A stretch of DNA of 64,000 nt from CAXXHQ01 sp963665265 (lineage in GTDB: Bacteria > Planctomycetota > Planctomycetia > Pirellulales > Thermoguttaceae): contig OY762224.2 of NCBI GenBank assembly GCA_963665265.2, positions 2,480,001 to 2,544,000 on the forward strand. Reading direction: 5' to 3'. This document shows, piece by piece, positions 36,401-44,638 of this stretch. The notes below the pieces were generated by a model, which had not been told where the DNA came from, ran no database searches, and saw only the letters and a program-made list of their open reading frames with translations. The translations under genes were made by a program, and so were the position numbers. Every line of letters starts with the position of its first letter. The first letter of the stretch is position 1.

Positions 36401-37134
36401 TCTTCAGCTGCGTAACCAAATAGCTTTTGCGCGTATTCATTGAAAAAAGTGATCGTTCCGTCGCTTTTCCAGCGAATGATCGCGCTTAAGGCGTTTTCAA
36501 CTAATTCACGATACCTCGTCTCGCTTTGGCGTATCCCCTCCTCGACATGCTTTCGTTCGGTGACGTCTTGAACGATTCCGCCCATTCGCGTTAGTTTGCC
36601 TTGGGCGTCGCGGAATCGACGTCCAGCGGCCCAAATCTGACGAATTCTGCCATCCGTTCGTCGAATGCCGCATTCAAAATTCCAGTCGCCGCCGGAAGCG
36701 ACCGCCTGTTTAAACTGGCGATCCACCGCATCGCGATCTTCCGGCAATACATGCGAGAGAAATAACTCATATGTCCATTCCGGCAACAGAGATTCATACC
36801 CAAAAATTCTATCGTGCCGCAGAGAACGATGCGCCTTGTGAGTTACGAGGTCCAATTCCCATTCTCCGGCGTTGCAAACCTCCATAACGAATTTGAAGGG
36901 ATCATTTTCCGCTTCTTGGGGTTTTGCCGATTGAACTGGGCCGTTGCGCAGCAAGAGAAAGCCAAAAATCGCCAAGAGGAGAATTGCCGCGATAAGGATG
37001 CCGTTCGCTATTGACAGTAACCAAGACGAGTCGAGATGCGAGAATGGATTAGCCGTTAGGAAAACGGATGCTGCCGCAAGAGCTACCGCCGGGATCGACC
37101 AGAGGATTCGGTTTACGCGATTTACTCGGCTCAT
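33406..37134 (-). CDS. Hybrid histidine kinase with five PAS domains, receiver and Hpt
   Basis: This 1242-residue membrane sensor has two transmembrane helices (about residues 10-30 and 38-63). Five PAS/PAC modules lie at about 80-195, 205-325, 335-450, 460-590 and 595-725, each ending in a DITERK-like PAC tail. The kinase core has the H-box FLANMSHELRTPMNAI (H742), the N-box NLAGNAVKFTE and G-boxes DTGIG and GGTGLGL. A receiver domain (LLAEDNPANQKL, phospho-acceptor D1030 in ILMDVQMPG) and a C-terminal Hpt domain (GHRLKGSLVYLG, H1176) allow a full His-Asp-His relay. No output regulator is adjacent. The ATG at 37134 was preferred over a TTG three codons upstream. Confidence 0.93.
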   Translation of the reverse strand: MSRVNRVNRILWSIPAVALAAASVFLTANPFSHLDSSWLLSIANGILIAAILLLAIFGFLLLRNGPVQSAKPQEAENDPFKFVMEVCNAGEWELDLVTHKAHRSLRHDRIFGYESLLPEWTYELFLSHVLPEDRDAVDRQFKQAVASGGDWNFECGIRRTDGRIRQIWAAGRRFRDAQGKLTRMGGIVQDVTERKHVEEGIRQSETRYRELVENALSAIIRWKSDGTITFFNEYAQKLFGYAAEEIVGKHISVILPERESTGKDLSALVLDIVEHPERLSHNVNENVCRDGRRVWMAWTNKPWRDEEGRVKEILAVGMDITEIRHAEKALQESEARYRTLFTSMSEGFALHELIFDSNGKPCDYRFLEVNPAFEKATGLKASELIGRTLLEALPGCEPVWLEHYGRVVLEGVFDRFEEYDRATGRWYDVFAYPAGPNQFAVVFLNVTKHKQSEEALRRSEERYRLLAETMWQGVVHQNAEGSVIAMNPAAERILGKTREEFIGSSSIREEHHTIRENGSPFPGLEHPAMVVLRSGQPLRGVIMGVWNPQSATRRWISVDAVPICPPGQCCPSEVYTVFDDITERKRAEEALRESESQLRLALDAARMARWDWDIPTGKIKWNDEHFRMMGYEPNAFEPTYSHWADRVHPDDLAATEAAIQRTIETRDDYICEFRTLWPDGSIRWLEARGQFERAPSGEAIRCYGVMLDITQRKELEYELRRAKEIAEAANATKSRFLANMSHELRTPMNAILGLIDVALPKAVHPTVQDCLRTTKESANLLLTLLNDLLDSAKIESGKLELESAPFSLRQMMEQITRVLAVRASEKGLSFFCRIPEGTPDAVVGDRMRLQQILLNLAGNAVKFTERGKVEISLSPISHNGETCIEFSVRDTGIGICPENLETLFQPFSQADASMARRFGGTGLGLAISKSLVEMMGGRIEVESSPGGGSVFFFTVRLPMADKVPEESNVIAVFPTAQSKLRILLAEDNPANQKLVAYILEDRGHSVDLAENGQEAIDLAEQNRYDAILMDVQMPGMNGFEATEAIRKREGARRTPIIAMTAYAMKSDCERCLAAGMDSYLAKPIHAQEMIALVECFANGSNFAKNASDATLTSPNATRQSTTVTFNPEEAISRCFMRQDMLLKMIDGFFDEADVLFPKMHVAIEIGNIAEVGRLGHRLKGSLVYLGAEPAERASTRVEEFGRSKNGTIREAEQAVRDLQRECELLKAALTEYAVAAKTKQSA

Positions 37135-37637
37135 CTCGTTCAACCTTGAACGTAAAAACGTTATCTCATCCCTATAACGTCGAACCGTCGACGAAACGCA
37201 TGCCCCGAGAGGGACTAATTTAAGATGATCGCGGATCGAAGCATCTGTCTAATAGCTATCTTCGCAGTCAAAAACGCCGTTCCGAGATTCAAAGGTCGAA
37301 ATGCGGCGACGGCTCTAGATTTGCGCATGTCCCAATAAGGTGTAAGATAGCGAAAGCAGTTTTTTCGGCAACTAGTAAGGTGACGAAATAAGCAAGGGGA
37401 CGGCAGTTTTCGCAAGCCATCCCCTTCTTAAAAACGGGCTATTTGATTCTGTTGGGGTAAAAACGCTAAAACGCGACTAGAAAGTCAGGATTTGTCGTTT
37501 AGTAACACCCGTTGCACTGCATAACGGTTTGTTTCGGCGGCCTTCGTCAAGAATAGCTTTGTCTTATCGTGTCTCGGGGATCTATTGGAAGAGAAGCCGG
37601 GGAGTCCCAACTCCGAAGCACAAAATTTAGCTGAAGG
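37135..37637. other. Intergenic region with one hairpin
   Basis: No ORF is supported. The imperfect hairpin at 37396-37424 may end the SOD-ferredoxin transcript coming from the right. Confidence 0.5.
37396..37424 (-). terminator. Possible terminator for the SOD-ferredoxin unit
   Basis: GGGGACGGC (37396-37404) pairs with GCCATCCCC (37416-37424) with one mismatch. On the minus strand a T-rich stretch (TTGCTTATTT) follows. It lies 214 bases after the ferredoxin stop, rather far, so confidence is low. Confidence 0.35.
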
Positions 37638-37835
37638 TTAGGCGTCCTCAATTTGGATCGCTTCGACGGGACATTGAGCGGCAGCATCGCGGCAGTCGTC
37701 CTCCGCTTTTACAGGAATTGGAGTTTCTTTTGCCTTTACTTTGCCGTCTTCCGCGTCCATTTCAAAAACGTCAGGACAAATGTCGATGCAAACGCCGCAC
37801 CCAATGCAAAGCTCTTTGTCAACAATGACTTTCAT
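37638..37835 (-). CDS. Single-cluster [4Fe-4S] ferredoxin
   Basis: This 65-residue electron carrier has CIGCGVC and a late CP: C10, C13, C16 and C55 should bind one [4Fe-4S] cluster. C20 and C48 are placed for the disulfide that replaces the second cluster, as in Thermotoga-type ferredoxins. The ATG at 37835 has GAGGAG seven bases upstream; the longer frame to 37916 is not needed. It lies 26 bases after the SOD gene, so both are probably on one transcript. Confidence 0.9.
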   Translation of the reverse strand: MKVIVDKELCIGCGVCIDICPDVFEMDAEDGKVKAKETPIPVKAEDDCRDAAAQCPVEAIQIEDA

Positions 37836-37861
37836 GCTAAGGCTCCTCTCGAAGCGGCTAT

Positions 37862-38563
37862 TTAAGTGAGGGCTGCGTAACGTTTTTCGGCAAATTCCCA
37901 ATTTGCAGCCTTCCAAAAGGCCTCGACGTATTTCGCTCGTTCGTTACGGTAGTCGACATAATAGGCATGTTCCCAAACGTCGATCGTCAACACTGGCTCC
38001 TTGCTGTGTTTGAGGGGCGTATCGGCGTTGCCGAGCGGCAAAATTTCGAGTTTGCCGTCTTTGCCGGCGGCCAACCAAGCCCAACCTGAGCCGAATAGCT
38101 TAACTGCTGATTCGGCCATCGCTTTTTGAAAAGTAGAAAACCCGCCGAAGTCGCGCTGGATGGCCGCGGCCAATTTGCCGAAGGGCTCGCCGCCACCTTT
38201 GGGCGACAGGCATTCCCAGTAGAAGCTGTGATTCCAGGCTTGGGCCGCGTTGTTGAAGACCGGGCCTGTTGATTGAACGACTAGTTCCGGAAGCGAAAGG
38301 TCGGCTTCGGGCTTGCCTGCTACCAAATCGTTGAGATTTTTAAAATAAGCGGCGTGGTGTTTGCCATAGTGATACTTCAGTTGTTCTTCTGAGAGGAACG
38401 GCGCCATAGCGGTCATCGCAAACGGTAAAGGCGGTTGTTGAAACGGCATCTTTGAGTCTCCCTTTTTGGAAGCGATAGGTTGTTCGGCGGCCGAGAGGCG
38501 ACGGGCGCTCCATAGCCCTACTCCGGCTGCCAATGATCGGGTAAGAAATTGGCGACGTTTCAT
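37862..38563 (-). CDS. sodB: Tat-exported Fe/Mn superoxide dismutase
   Basis: This 233-residue enzyme converts superoxide to oxygen and hydrogen peroxide. The N-terminus is a Tat signal (MKRRQFLTRSLAAGVGLWSA), so it should act outside the cytoplasm. All four metal ligands are present: H65 (YHYGKHHAAY), H112 (WNHSFYW), D195 and H199 (DVWEHAYYVDY). YGKHH and the GGFSTF region point to the iron-type group, though the metal cannot be proven. The ATG at 38563 has GGAG seven bases upstream. It is followed closely by a ferredoxin gene. Confidence 0.92.
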   Translation of the reverse strand: MKRRQFLTRSLAAGVGLWSARRLSAAEQPIASKKGDSKMPFQQPPLPFAMTAMAPFLSEEQLKYHYGKHHAAYFKNLNDLVAGKPEADLSLPELVVQSTGPVFNNAAQAWNHSFYWECLSPKGGGEPFGKLAAAIQRDFGGFSTFQKAMAESAVKLFGSGWAWLAAGKDGKLEILPLGNADTPLKHSKEPVLTIDVWEHAYYVDYRNERAKYVEAFWKAANWEFAEKRYAALT

Positions 38564-39420
38564 GGCGATCTCCACAAATGAACAAGAATAACATGAAGCC
38601 AAACTGTTCCATGCCAGACAAAGGGGCGGAAACTGAGACTCTCGGTATTTTTTGTAGGGAATGGAAAAGCGGAGTAATAAGACGCCGCTGCGGCGGTTCA
38701 ACAAGGGATGTTCGACCACGTAGGCTTTTCAAGACTAGCCCCCCGCTTAAGTGAGGGCTCTTTCTTTAATCGTCGGTGAAGACATCCCGGGAATTTTATG
38801 AAGGCGAGTCATGAGATTCAAGGGGCTGTTTGGAGAGGGGCATAGAGGCTTTTCGACGGGTTCGTTTCACTTCTCTTAGTGAAAAAACAGCCATACCGTT
38901 CCTTCGTAGCGGCTTATTACGAGCTTATAAACCCGAATACTTTTTTTCGCGTCTTGTTTCGTGTTGTTTTGTTCAGGGCGGCGAAGGCATGAGCAGAGGG
39001 GCTTATGTTTCGGCAAGTGGTTTCATGAACTGCTCTGGTTGGGTGGGGAAGGCTTCGCAAGTTAACAGGATGCAATCCTTCAGTTGTTGGCGATAGCTAA
39101 GCATGCATTGAGTTGTTACGGGCATCGCGCTTGCCCTGGCGGCGGAAAGCCCGAAAAATCATAGGGGGCCTTAATCGTAGCCAAGCTTGAGATTCCGCAA
39201 GATGGCGTCTGCTCACGGATGAAAACGATCGCCGAAGTCATTGTCGTCGAAAACCAAGAAGCGGTTAATGATTCGGATAATTTGCGTATTGTTCCTGTTC
39301 GGATATTGCGGCTTGAAAGGCTGCTGCAATATAAGTACGGCGGAAAAGAAAAGACTGGCGAATTCGTCACGGCTCCGCTCAAACCGGTTGGAGAGAAAAC
39401 TCCAAGAGAAGGAATCGCCC
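38564..39420. other. Long intergenic region between sodB and the GT4 operon
   Basis: About 860 bases with divergent genes on each side. A 69-residue frame at 39219-39428 was considered and not accepted. The ribosome site AAGGA just before 39421 belongs to the glycosyltransferase gene. No clear promoter was recognised. Confidence 0.5.
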
Positions 39421-40647
39421 ATGAATGACGTTCGACCATTATTTTTATCGACGTATCCGCCGGAAGAGTGCGGATTGGCGACGTTTACCAGTGATTTGGC
39501 CGAGGCCGTGGATTTTGCGGCTTCGGAATCGACCACTTCAGTTGCCGCCATTCAAAAAACTCAAGGGCTTAGTTATGACGACCAGAGAGTCGTCTATGTA
39601 ATCGACAATAACCGGCCCGCCGCATATGACTCAGCTGCCGAGGCGGCTAACGACGGTCCCAGCGACGTGGTTAGCGTGCAACATGAATACGGACTTTATA
39701 GCGGCGAATGGGGAAGCGATATTTTGAAGTTTGCCGACAAATGCCGCAAACCCCTCGTTACCACGTTTCACACGCTTTTGACTGCTCCCGATCCGCTTCC
39801 GTCGCACATCGTACGGCGTTTGGCGGCACGAAGCCGAGGCGTCGTCGTAATGACGAAAGTCGCGGCAAGGCTATTAGAAACGGTATATCATGTATCGGGG
39901 AAAAAAGTTCGAGTGATTCCTCATGGAGTCCCTGAGGTTTCATATAATCGTGAGGTTTCTCGCAAAGCTAGACTCGGGCTTGCAGGTCGCCAAGTAATTT
40001 GCACCTTCGGACTCATCAGTCGCGGCAAGGGGTTGGAGCACATGATTCGGGCGATGCCGCGTATCGTCGCAGCTTGCCCTGAGGCGATCTACCTTATCGT
40101 GGGCGCGACGCATCCACAGGTTAAACGTCGTGAGGGCGAGGCTTACCGAGAGAGTCTGATCGAACTGGCAGAAACGCTTGGGGTAGGAGAGCATGTTCGC
40201 TTTGTCAATAAGTATCTTCGGCTTGCCGACGTTCTTGAGTTTTTGCAGGCTTGCGACGTCTATGTCACCCCTTACCCGGGCAAAGATCAGATTGCCAGCG
40301 GCGCTTTGGCCTACGCCTTGGCGGCAGGCGGCGCAGTCGTTAGCACCCCCTACCTCTACGCCGAGGAAGTATTGGCGGACGGTCGTGGTTTGATTGTTCC
40401 CTTTGGGCAAAGCGACGCCATGGCCGAAGCCGCATTGCGATTTATCAACGATACCTCATTTCAACTTGAAACGCGTCGTCGAGCCTATCGATATGCAAGG
40501 CCGATGTTTTGGCCGAACGTCGGGAGACTCTACTTGGATTTTTTCACGCAAGTCGCCGCCGCCCAGGAGGCGAAAATCGCCTTCCCTTATCGCGCAGAGT
40601 CTTTGACACTGAATAGCGGCAAACCGTTCACAATTCGAGCTCTTTGA
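39421..40647 (+). CDS. GT4-family glycosyltransferase
   Basis: This 408-residue GT-B glycosyltransferase starts with a nucleotide-sugar enzyme N-terminus (STYPPEECGLATFTSDLAEA) and includes VSVQHEYGLYSGEWG, VIPHGVPEV, CTFGLISRGKGLEHMIRAMP and ALAYALAAGGAVVSTPYLYAEEVL, the usual GT4 donor-site pattern with the E of the EX7E motif. The donor sugar is not known; mannose is suggested by the GH130 genes downstream. The ATG at 39421 follows AAGGA by 9 bases; upstream in-frame sequence is rejected. It is the first gene of a four-gene operon. Confidence 0.88.
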   Translation: MNDVRPLFLSTYPPEECGLATFTSDLAEAVDFAASESTTSVAAIQKTQGLSYDDQRVVYVIDNNRPAAYDSAAEAANDGPSDVVSVQHEYGLYSGEWGSDILKFADKCRKPLVTTFHTLLTAPDPLPSHIVRRLAARSRGVVVMTKVAARLLETVYHVSGKKVRVIPHGVPEVSYNREVSRKARLGLAGRQVICTFGLISRGKGLEHMIRAMPRIVAACPEAIYLIVGATHPQVKRREGEAYRESLIELAETLGVGEHVRFVNKYLRLADVLEFLQACDVYVTPYPGKDQIASGALAYALAAGGAVVSTPYLYAEEVLADGRGLIVPFGQSDAMAEAALRFINDTSFQLETRRRAYRYARPMFWPNVGRLYLDFFTQVAAAQEAKIAFPYRAESLTLNSGKPFTIRAL

Positions 40648-40732
40648 GTCTCGGATCGTTACGAAGCACGAAAGGAGAGCACGATGGAAATGCAAACGGT
40701 CTCGCCGTTTGAACAATACATGGAGGCATGTG

Positions 40733-41839
40733 ATGCAGGTCAATGATCAAATCTCCTTAATTCACCTGGACCGCATGACCGACTCCGCCGGGGTGATTCA
40801 GCATGCCATATACGACATTCCGCGTCGAGAAAGCGGTTACACGACCGACGACAACGCCCGCGCTTTGCGTTTGTGCGTTCGGTTATGGAATAAACGTCCG
40901 GAAGAGCGCATGTTGCAAAGAATCACGACCTATTTAAGTTTTTTGGAGTTTGCGCGAGGGGTGGGACGCGGGTTTCACAATTTCCTCAGTTATGACCGTC
41001 GTTGGCTGGACGTTGAAGGGGGCGGCGACTCCCAAGGTCAGGCGATTCTCGCGCTCGCGGAAACGTTAGGGAGCGGTTTGCCAGACGGCTATGCTGAAGT
41101 GGCGCGGGAATTGATTGAATCGGCGTTGCCCACGCTCGCCGATTTGCGAAGCATTCGCTCACAAGCGTACGTCGTAATAGCTTGGGGGTATCTTCGAGAC
41201 GCCGGGGTCGAAGATATTGAGTCTCTAGAGGCGATCGCTTGGTCGGCGGCGCGGCGATTGGCCGAATGTTATTATCGTGAGTTTGAACCGGGCTGGAATT
41301 GGTTTGAATCTCGCATGACTTACGCAAACGCCGTTTTGCCTCATGCGTTGTTCGTAGCGGCAAAGCACTGGCCGAGAGAGGATTTTCTGAAAGTCGCCGA
41401 AGAGACGTTCGACTTTCTCGAGCGACATACTACGGTCGAAGGGATTTTTTGGCCGATCGGAAACGAAGGTTGGTTTTCCCAGGGCCAGGAAAAAGCATCC
41501 TACGATCAGCAGCCGGTCGAGGCAGTCACGATGGCTGATGCGGCTTTATTCGCTTTCGAGTTGCTTAACGAAGAGAAATACTTGGCCGTCTTCAATCGCG
41601 CGCACGCTTGGTTTTACGGCCGAAATAGTCTTCGAAAACAGCTTGCAAACGTACACGACGGATCCTGTTGCGATGGGCTTGAGTCGTTCGGAGTGAACCG
41701 CAATCGAGGAGCTGAATCGACGCTCGCCTTTCTATGGACTGAACTGAACAGCAAGGAAATTTCGCCATGTGCGGAGACGACGGACGTGCAAATGATTTTA
41801 AGGAGTTGTTCCGACGGCATGCGGCCAATCCAATCTTAA
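40733..41839 (+). CDS. Six-hairpin (alpha/alpha-barrel) glycosidase-like protein
   Basis: This 368-residue helical protein has repeated helix pairs and motifs seen in alpha/alpha six-hairpin proteins: HAIYDIPRRESGYTTDDNAR, GRGFHNFLSYDRRWLDVEGG, ECYYREFEPGWNWFESRMTY and YDQQPVEAVTMADAALFAF. Proteins of this kind accompany or are fused to GT4 enzymes in planctomycetes and other bacteria; activity has not been shown as far as I know. GGAGG (40722-40726) sets the ATG at 40733. Its 3' end overlaps the next gene by 73 bases, so translation is probably coupled. Confidence 0.8.
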   Translation: MQVNDQISLIHLDRMTDSAGVIQHAIYDIPRRESGYTTDDNARALRLCVRLWNKRPEERMLQRITTYLSFLEFARGVGRGFHNFLSYDRRWLDVEGGGDSQGQAILALAETLGSGLPDGYAEVARELIESALPTLADLRSIRSQAYVVIAWGYLRDAGVEDIESLEAIAWSAARRLAECYYREFEPGWNWFESRMTYANAVLPHALFVAAKHWPREDFLKVAEETFDFLERHTTVEGIFWPIGNEGWFSQGQEKASYDQQPVEAVTMADAALFAFELLNEEKYLAVFNRAHAWFYGRNSLRKQLANVHDGSCCDGLESFGVNRNRGAESTLAFLWTELNSKEISPCAETTDVQMILRSCSDGMRPIQS

Positions 41840-42735
41840 CCAGACGAGATTTGCCATATCAGGCGAACGCGGTGTTCAACGCAGGCGCCTGCCAGTCCGA
41901 CAAGGAGACGATATTGCTTCTCCGCGTCGAAGACCGCCGGGGCCATTCGCATTTGACCGCGGCACGAAGCGGTGACGGCGTCTCAAGTTGGAGAATCGAC
42001 GACAAGCCGAGTTTCCAGGCAGATCCGACGAACTACTCCGAAGAGGAATGGGGAGTTGAAGACCCGCGGCTAACATGGGTTGAGGAACGTCGTTCTTGGA
42101 TTATCGCCTATACGGCCTATTCGCGTTGCGGTCCATTAGTCTCCTTGGCCGAAACTCGCGACTTTATTTCCTTCACTCGACTTGGAGCAGTTCTTCCGCC
42201 GGAAAACAAAGACGCGGCCGTTTTTCCTCGCCGTTTCGGCGGTCGCTACTCGATGATTCATCGTCCCGTCGCCACTGGGAACTTCGGCGCCCATATGTGG
42301 ATTTCGTTCTCGCCTGACTTGATTCACTGGGGCGATCATCAAATCTTGATGCGCGCGCGGCAAGGAGCTTGGTGGGACGCCCATAAAATCGGCCTGTGCT
42401 GTCCGCCGATGGAAACCGCGGAGGGTTGGCTCATTCTTTATCACGGAGTTCGGAACACGGCGGGCGGTTGTTTGTATCGGCTGGGGCTCGCCTTATTGGA
42501 TTTGGAAAATCCCGCTCGCTTGCTTCGTCGAAGCGACGAATGGGTTTTCGCGCCCGAGACTTCGTATGAACGCCAAGGCGACGTAAACGGAGTCGTATTC
42601 TCTTGCGGATGGATTTTGGACAAGTCCTCGAACGCGATACGCATGTATTACGGCGGCGCGGATACTTGCCTTGCGTTGGCCGTCGCCTCGCTCTCCGACG
42701 TTCTTGCTTACTTGCGGGAACGTCCTGTGCGTTAA
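41767..42735 (+). CDS. GH130-family mannoside phosphorylase-like protein, first copy
   Basis: This 322-residue five-bladed propeller has the GH130 catalytic motif WGVEDPRLT (the Asp is the proton donor) and further family stretches AVFNAGACQSD, DKDAAVFPRR-like NKDAAVFPRRFGGRYSMIHR and CPPMETAEGWLILYHGVR. GH130 enzymes cleave beta-1,2- or beta-1,4-mannosides with phosphate, or hydrolyse them; which one applies here cannot be told. The ATG at 41767, preceded by AAGGAA, lies inside the previous gene. 25 bases separate its stop from the second GH130. Confidence 0.88.
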   Translation: MCGDDGRANDFKELFRRHAANPILTRRDLPYQANAVFNAGACQSDKETILLLRVEDRRGHSHLTAARSGDGVSSWRIDDKPSFQADPTNYSEEEWGVEDPRLTWVEERRSWIIAYTAYSRCGPLVSLAETRDFISFTRLGAVLPPENKDAAVFPRRFGGRYSMIHRPVATGNFGAHMWISFSPDLIHWGDHQILMRARQGAWWDAHKIGLCCPPMETAEGWLILYHGVRNTAGGCLYRLGLALLDLENPARLLRRSDEWVFAPETSYERQGDVNGVVFSCGWILDKSSNAIRMYYGGADTCLALAVASLSDVLAYLRERPVR

Positions 42736-42760
42736 ACTGCGGAAATCGCAGAGGGGAATT

Positions 42761-44245
42761 ATGTCTCAATCAACCAATCGTAAAAATGGCAAAGGGGGGC
42801 TCGCGGTCCGGCGTCTGCCGATCGTCCTAACCAGCGATATCCGACGCGTCATTACTCGGTTCTTCGATCCTGGCGGCGAATCACGCATCCGCAGCATCAT
42901 TGGTCGGGTTAGCGACTTGAGCGGCGGACAGGTTGATCGTTTATTAGATGCGGTTTTTCTCAAATTCCGCGCTCGACACGGAAACATAGTCGCCGTTCTC
43001 GATGATAATTATCGCATGGGCATATCGATGATCGGCATGGCCGACGATTTTTCGCGTAATCGTCGCCTTCTAATCGGGGCCTACCTAACGGCCGAGTATT
43101 CGATTGAATCGGCTGCGCTCTTTAATCCTTCGATTATTCTCCATCAAAATCAACACAATCTCCCCGCAGGCGCGGTTCGATTCATCATGAGCCTTCGCGC
43201 CACAGGCGAAGGGCATGTTTCCTCAATCGTCTTTCGATCCGGAGTAATCACTTCCGATCATCAAATTCAAGTCGACCCGTGCAGTCGATTGGCGAGCCCC
43301 ACCCGCGTTGTTCCCGACAAACAATATGACAAGCCTTTGTTTCGAAGGAAACTCAAAGACATCGGCGTTCCCGACGAGGCGATTGATCCCGTTTTAAATC
43401 GCCTTATCGATTCTTTTACTTTAGCTCAACTAGAACATGCCGTTACTGAGGCGAGGGATGCGTCATCCGATAAAATATCGTTCGAGAAATCGCTGCAGGA
43501 TATACGCTGGCTCGCTCTCTCAAACTATCAGTTGGAACTTCCTCGCGAGGCGGAGGCCTCGGAAGTGGTTATTTTTCCGCAGAGCAGCAATGAGAGTCAT
43601 GGCATCGAAGATCTACGTATGGTCCGATTCGTCGAGGACGACGGCGCCGTCGTCTATTACGGCACATGCAGCGCCTTCGACGGGCATCGAGTTTTGCCTC
43701 AACTCATTGAAACCAGCGACTTTCTCCGCATCGGGGTGCATACGATTAACGGCGCTTGCGCGCAGAATAAAGGTATGGCTTTGTTTCCGCGGAAAATTGA
43801 CGGGCATTACGTGATGTGCTCGCGTATCGACGGCGAAAATCTTTATCTCATGTTTTCCGACATTGTTCACTTTTGGGAGAGCGCTGAATTGCTTAAAACG
43901 CCGCGTCTTCCATGGGAGTTCGTGCAAATCGGAAATTGCGGGGCCCCATTGGAAACCTCGGAAGGCTGGTTGCTCCTCACGCATGGCGTCGGTCCGATGC
44001 GAAGCTACGGCATCGGCGCGATGCTACTCGACCTCAACGATCCAATGAAAATAATCGGTTGTCTCGACGAGCCTCTAATTACTCCTACCGAAAAAGAACG
44101 TGACGGCTACGTGCCAAACGTTGCGTATTCTTGCGGCGGGATGATTCATAGCGGGCAACTCTATATTCCGTTCGCCACCTCCGACAGAATTACCCGAATC
44201 GCGATGGTGTCGCTTGATTCGCTTCTGAATCGCCTGATTGGGTGA
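42761..44245 (+). CDS. GH130-like protein with N-terminal helical domain, second copy
   Basis: This 494-residue protein has an N-terminal part of about 190 residues (TSDIRRVITRFFDPGGESRI, SGGQVDRLLDAVFLKFRARH, EYSIESAALFNPSI) before a GH130-type propeller. The propeller holds GIEDLRMVRF in place of the usual EDPR motif, then NKGMALFPRKIDGHYVMCSR and GAPLETSEGWLLLTHGV. The Asp of ED is kept, but Pro is replaced by Leu. This longer GH130 type commonly neighbours GT4 genes in planctomycetes. The ATG at 42761 has AGGGGA six bases upstream. The last gene of the operon. Confidence 0.86.
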   Translation: MSQSTNRKNGKGGLAVRRLPIVLTSDIRRVITRFFDPGGESRIRSIIGRVSDLSGGQVDRLLDAVFLKFRARHGNIVAVLDDNYRMGISMIGMADDFSRNRRLLIGAYLTAEYSIESAALFNPSIILHQNQHNLPAGAVRFIMSLRATGEGHVSSIVFRSGVITSDHQIQVDPCSRLASPTRVVPDKQYDKPLFRRKLKDIGVPDEAIDPVLNRLIDSFTLAQLEHAVTEARDASSDKISFEKSLQDIRWLALSNYQLELPREAEASEVVIFPQSSNESHGIEDLRMVRFVEDDGAVVYYGTCSAFDGHRVLPQLIETSDFLRIGVHTINGACAQNKGMALFPRKIDGHYVMCSRIDGENLYLMFSDIVHFWESAELLKTPRLPWEFVQIGNCGAPLETSEGWLLLTHGVGPMRSYGIGAMLLDLNDPMKIIGCLDEPLITPTEKERDGYVPNVAYSCGGMIHSGQLYIPFATSDRITRIAMVSLDSLLNRLIG

Positions 44246-44638
44246 GCCAACCAAATGCGGAGGTGGTTTGTGAACAATTGTTTTCGACGAGAAACGTCCA
44301 TTTTCGCATTCTTTTATTTATTCGCATTCTTTTATTTAGAAGGCACTTACGACGATCTTGCGTTCCGTTTTATTTATTGAAAAGCCCTGATTTCCGCAAA
44401 GTTCTTGCTTTGGGCGAGTGCGGCCTGGCCTAGCTTTCCCAGCTTTCGGCAGCTCCTGACGAGCGAATGGGCGGATATCCCGGTCAGGTCACTCAACGCT
44501 TGGCCTACTACGCGCCGAACGGAAGGCGAATTACAATAAGAGGTTCTGAAAATTATTCCGGCGGTCTTGGAATTCATAAACATTCTAAGGTTCATCGGGC
44601 GATTCCCATAATCCCTTTTTGTTGTTGAGGACGTAACC
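44246..44638. other. Intergenic region before aspS
   Basis: It holds the 18-base tandem repeat at 44303-44338. The minus-strand frame 44374-44655 is not supported. GAGG at 44626-44629 is the ribosome site of aspS. Confidence 0.5.
44303..44338. repeat. Perfect 18-base tandem duplication
   Basis: TTCGCATTCTTTTATTTA occurs twice head to tail (44303-44320 and 44321-44338) downstream of the GT4-GH130 operon. Confidence 0.9.

Noticed and set aside
39219..39428. 69-codon plus-strand frame just before and overlapping the GT4 gene
   Set aside because: No ribosome site before its ATG, no recognisable motif, and the other frame over the same bases looks equally protein-like by chance; the GT4 start at 39421 has its own good site.
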